Shown here: piece by piece, positions 32,160 to 33,137 of the stretch | How positions within the stretch are numbered: the first letter of the stretch is position 1 | Layout: every line of letters starts with the position of its first letter | Assembly (NCBI GenBank): GCA_016791425.1 | Contig: JAEUMQ010000001.1 | Coordinates: 1-33,137, forward strand | Direction of reading: 5' to 3' | Length of the DNA: 33,137 nucleotides | Source of the DNA: Hyphomonadaceae bacterium | GTDB taxonomy: Bacteria; Pseudomonadota; Alphaproteobacteria; Caulobacterales; Aquidulcibacteraceae | Translations under genes and position numbers: made by a program | The notes under the pieces: model-generated | What the model saw: the letters and a program-made list of their open reading frames with translations, nothing else | The model's database searches: none | What the model was told of the DNA's origin: nothing

Positions 32160-33136
32160 CCCGTCGTGGGCAGCACGAGCGCGGCGCGAAGTCCAGGCCG
32201 TTCGGTTCCGCCAAGCCCGTCGCCGAGCGCCAGCACGCCTTTGTGCAGCCGCGCGACCGCCTGCACGAGCGATAGGCCAAGGCCCGTGCCGGGCGTCGAG
32301 CGCGCCGATTCCAGCCGCACGAAGCGCTCGGTGACGCGGTCGCGGTCCTGCTTGGGCACGCCGGGCCCATCGTCGAGCACCGCCAGCTCGAGCTTGCCGT
32401 CGGCGCGCATCTCGGCGCGGATCTCCACCCGCCCGCCGCGCGGCGTGTACTTGAGCGCATTCTCGATCAGGTTGGAGAGCGCCTGGGTGATGAGCTGCGG
32501 CTCGCCCTTGAGCGCGAGGCCGTCGGTGACGAAGGCGGAGAGCTCGATGCCCGCCTCTTCTGCGGCCGGCACGTAGAATTCCACCAGCTCGCGCACGATC
32601 TCGGAGAGATTGAGCTTGTCGAAGCGCCAGTTCGCGACGCTTTCGATGCGCGAGACGCGCAGCACCGCCTGGAAGGTGTCGAGCAGACGATCGACTTCAT
32701 CGACCGCCTTGCGCAGCGCCGTGCGCTCGCCTTCCGAATCCGGCTTCGCTTCGAGCGCCTCGTCGAGGCGCTGGCGCAACCGCGTGAGCGGCGAGCGCAA
32801 ATCGTGCGCGATGGAATCGCCGGCCGTGCGCGTGGTGTTCACCAGCCGCTCCAGCCGGTCGAGCATGGCGTTCACGTCGCGCGCGAGGATGTCGAACTCG
32901 TCGCCGATCCCGGCCTCCGGCACGCGGCGCGTAAGATCCCCGGCCATCACGTCGCGCGCGGTGTGCGAGAGCGCCTCGGCCCGCCGCGCCGCCTGCCGGC
33001 TGGCCACCAGCCCGCCGACGATGGAGAGCACGAGCCCGATGACCGCGACCGTCCAGAGGACGCTCGTGATGCGTCCCGCGATCGCCGCCGCGCCGCCCAG
33101 ATCGCGCGCCACCAGCAGCACCGGACCGCCGATCAG
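32156..33136 (-). CDS. Sensor histidine kinase with HAMP domain (5' end outside the window)
   Basis: The frame is open to the right edge, so the N-terminus is missing. Visible parts are a membrane helix (SVLWTVAVIGLVLSIVGGLV), a HAMP domain (SHTARDVMAGDLTRRVPEAG, IGDEFDILARDVNAMLDRLE), a HisKA domain with the phospho-acceptor in SIAHDLRSPLTRLRQRLDEA, and an ATPase domain with LSNLIENALKYTPRGG, LDDGPGVP and TPGTGLGLSLVQAVARLHKG. The histidine box matches OmpR-partner kinases, so a response-regulator gene is expected just beyond the edge. The stimulus is unknown. Its stop overlaps the glnE start by 4 bases. Confidence 0.9.
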   Translation of the reverse strand: MIGGPVLLVARDLGGAAAIAGRITSVLWTVAVIGLVLSIVGGLVASRQAARRAEALSHTARDVMAGDLTRRVPEAGIGDEFDILARDVNAMLDRLERLVNTTRTAGDSIAHDLRSPLTRLRQRLDEALEAKPDSEGERTALRKAVDEVDRLLDTFQAVLRVSRIESVANWRFDKLNLSEIVRELVEFYVPAAEEAGIELSAFVTDGLALKGEPQLITQALSNLIENALKYTPRGGRVEIRAEMRADGKLELAVLDDGPGVPKQDRDRVTERFVRLESARSTPGTGLGLSLVQAVARLHKGVLALGDGLGGTERPGLRAALVLPTTG

Positions 33137-33137
33137 C

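Overview
The window is a very GC-rich chromosomal segment with no tRNA, rRNA, phage or insertion-sequence genes. Gene content points to an alphaproteobacterium, probably of the Caulobacterales/Hyphomonadaceae. The main reasons are an imuA-imuB-dnaE2 cassette with an alphaproteobacterial LexA box (GAAC-N7-GAAC), a pepN / PleC-like kinase / glnE neighbourhood, ECF promoters of the GTAACC-N16-CGAA type, and GANTC sites clustered before the kinase. This placement is inferred from recognised protein families, not from a database search.

Layout. 1-3.6 kb: the tail of an unknown protein, a secreted DUF6134-like protein, a Rieske oxygenase and, divergent from it, malonyl-CoA synthetase (matB). 3.6-9.6 kb: the SOS mutasome operon imuA-imuB-dnaE2, read leftwards, with palindromic repeats inserted in frame in imuB and dnaE2. 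9.7-14.5 kb: a membrane-anchored TIR protein facing a patatin-like phospholipase, then 3-hydroxybutyrate dehydrogenase (bdhA) and an MFS transporter. 14.5-17.3 kb: a secreted cupin protein divergent from a compact four-gene redox operon (two tiny membrane proteins, a haem-membrane/Rieske fusion, and an anchored six-cysteine protein). 17.3-17.9 kb: a HI1419/HI1420-type toxin-antitoxin pair. 17.9-21.1 kb: an acyl-CoA dehydrogenase operon carrying two different dehydrogenase subunits. 21.3-24.5 kb: a conserved unknown protein and aminopeptidase N. 24.6-27.2 kb: a PleC-like sensor kinase. 27.2-33.1 kb, leftwards: a tightly packed series of histidine kinase, glnE, EF-hand protein, ECF sigma factor, probable anti-sigma factor and periplasmic metal-sensor-like protein.

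The strongest candidate for an undescribed system is the 14.5-17.3 kb locus. The cupin gene and the redox operon are divergent, and the gap between them holds two back-to-back ECF-type promoters, each with a GTAACC -35 element and exactly 16 nt to its -10 (CGAA leftwards, CGTC rightwards). One alternative sigma factor probably switches on both sides. The operon includes a 45-codon gene that length cut-offs would miss.

The second notable theme is repeats. Two palindromic families are present. Family 1 (C/G-run arms of 34-38 bp) lies inside dnaE2 and between imuB and dnaE2. Family 2 (ends CGCTCCCCGG) lies inside imuB and in several intergenic gaps. The dnaE2 copy carries a 13-C run that could make the error-prone polymerase phase-variable.
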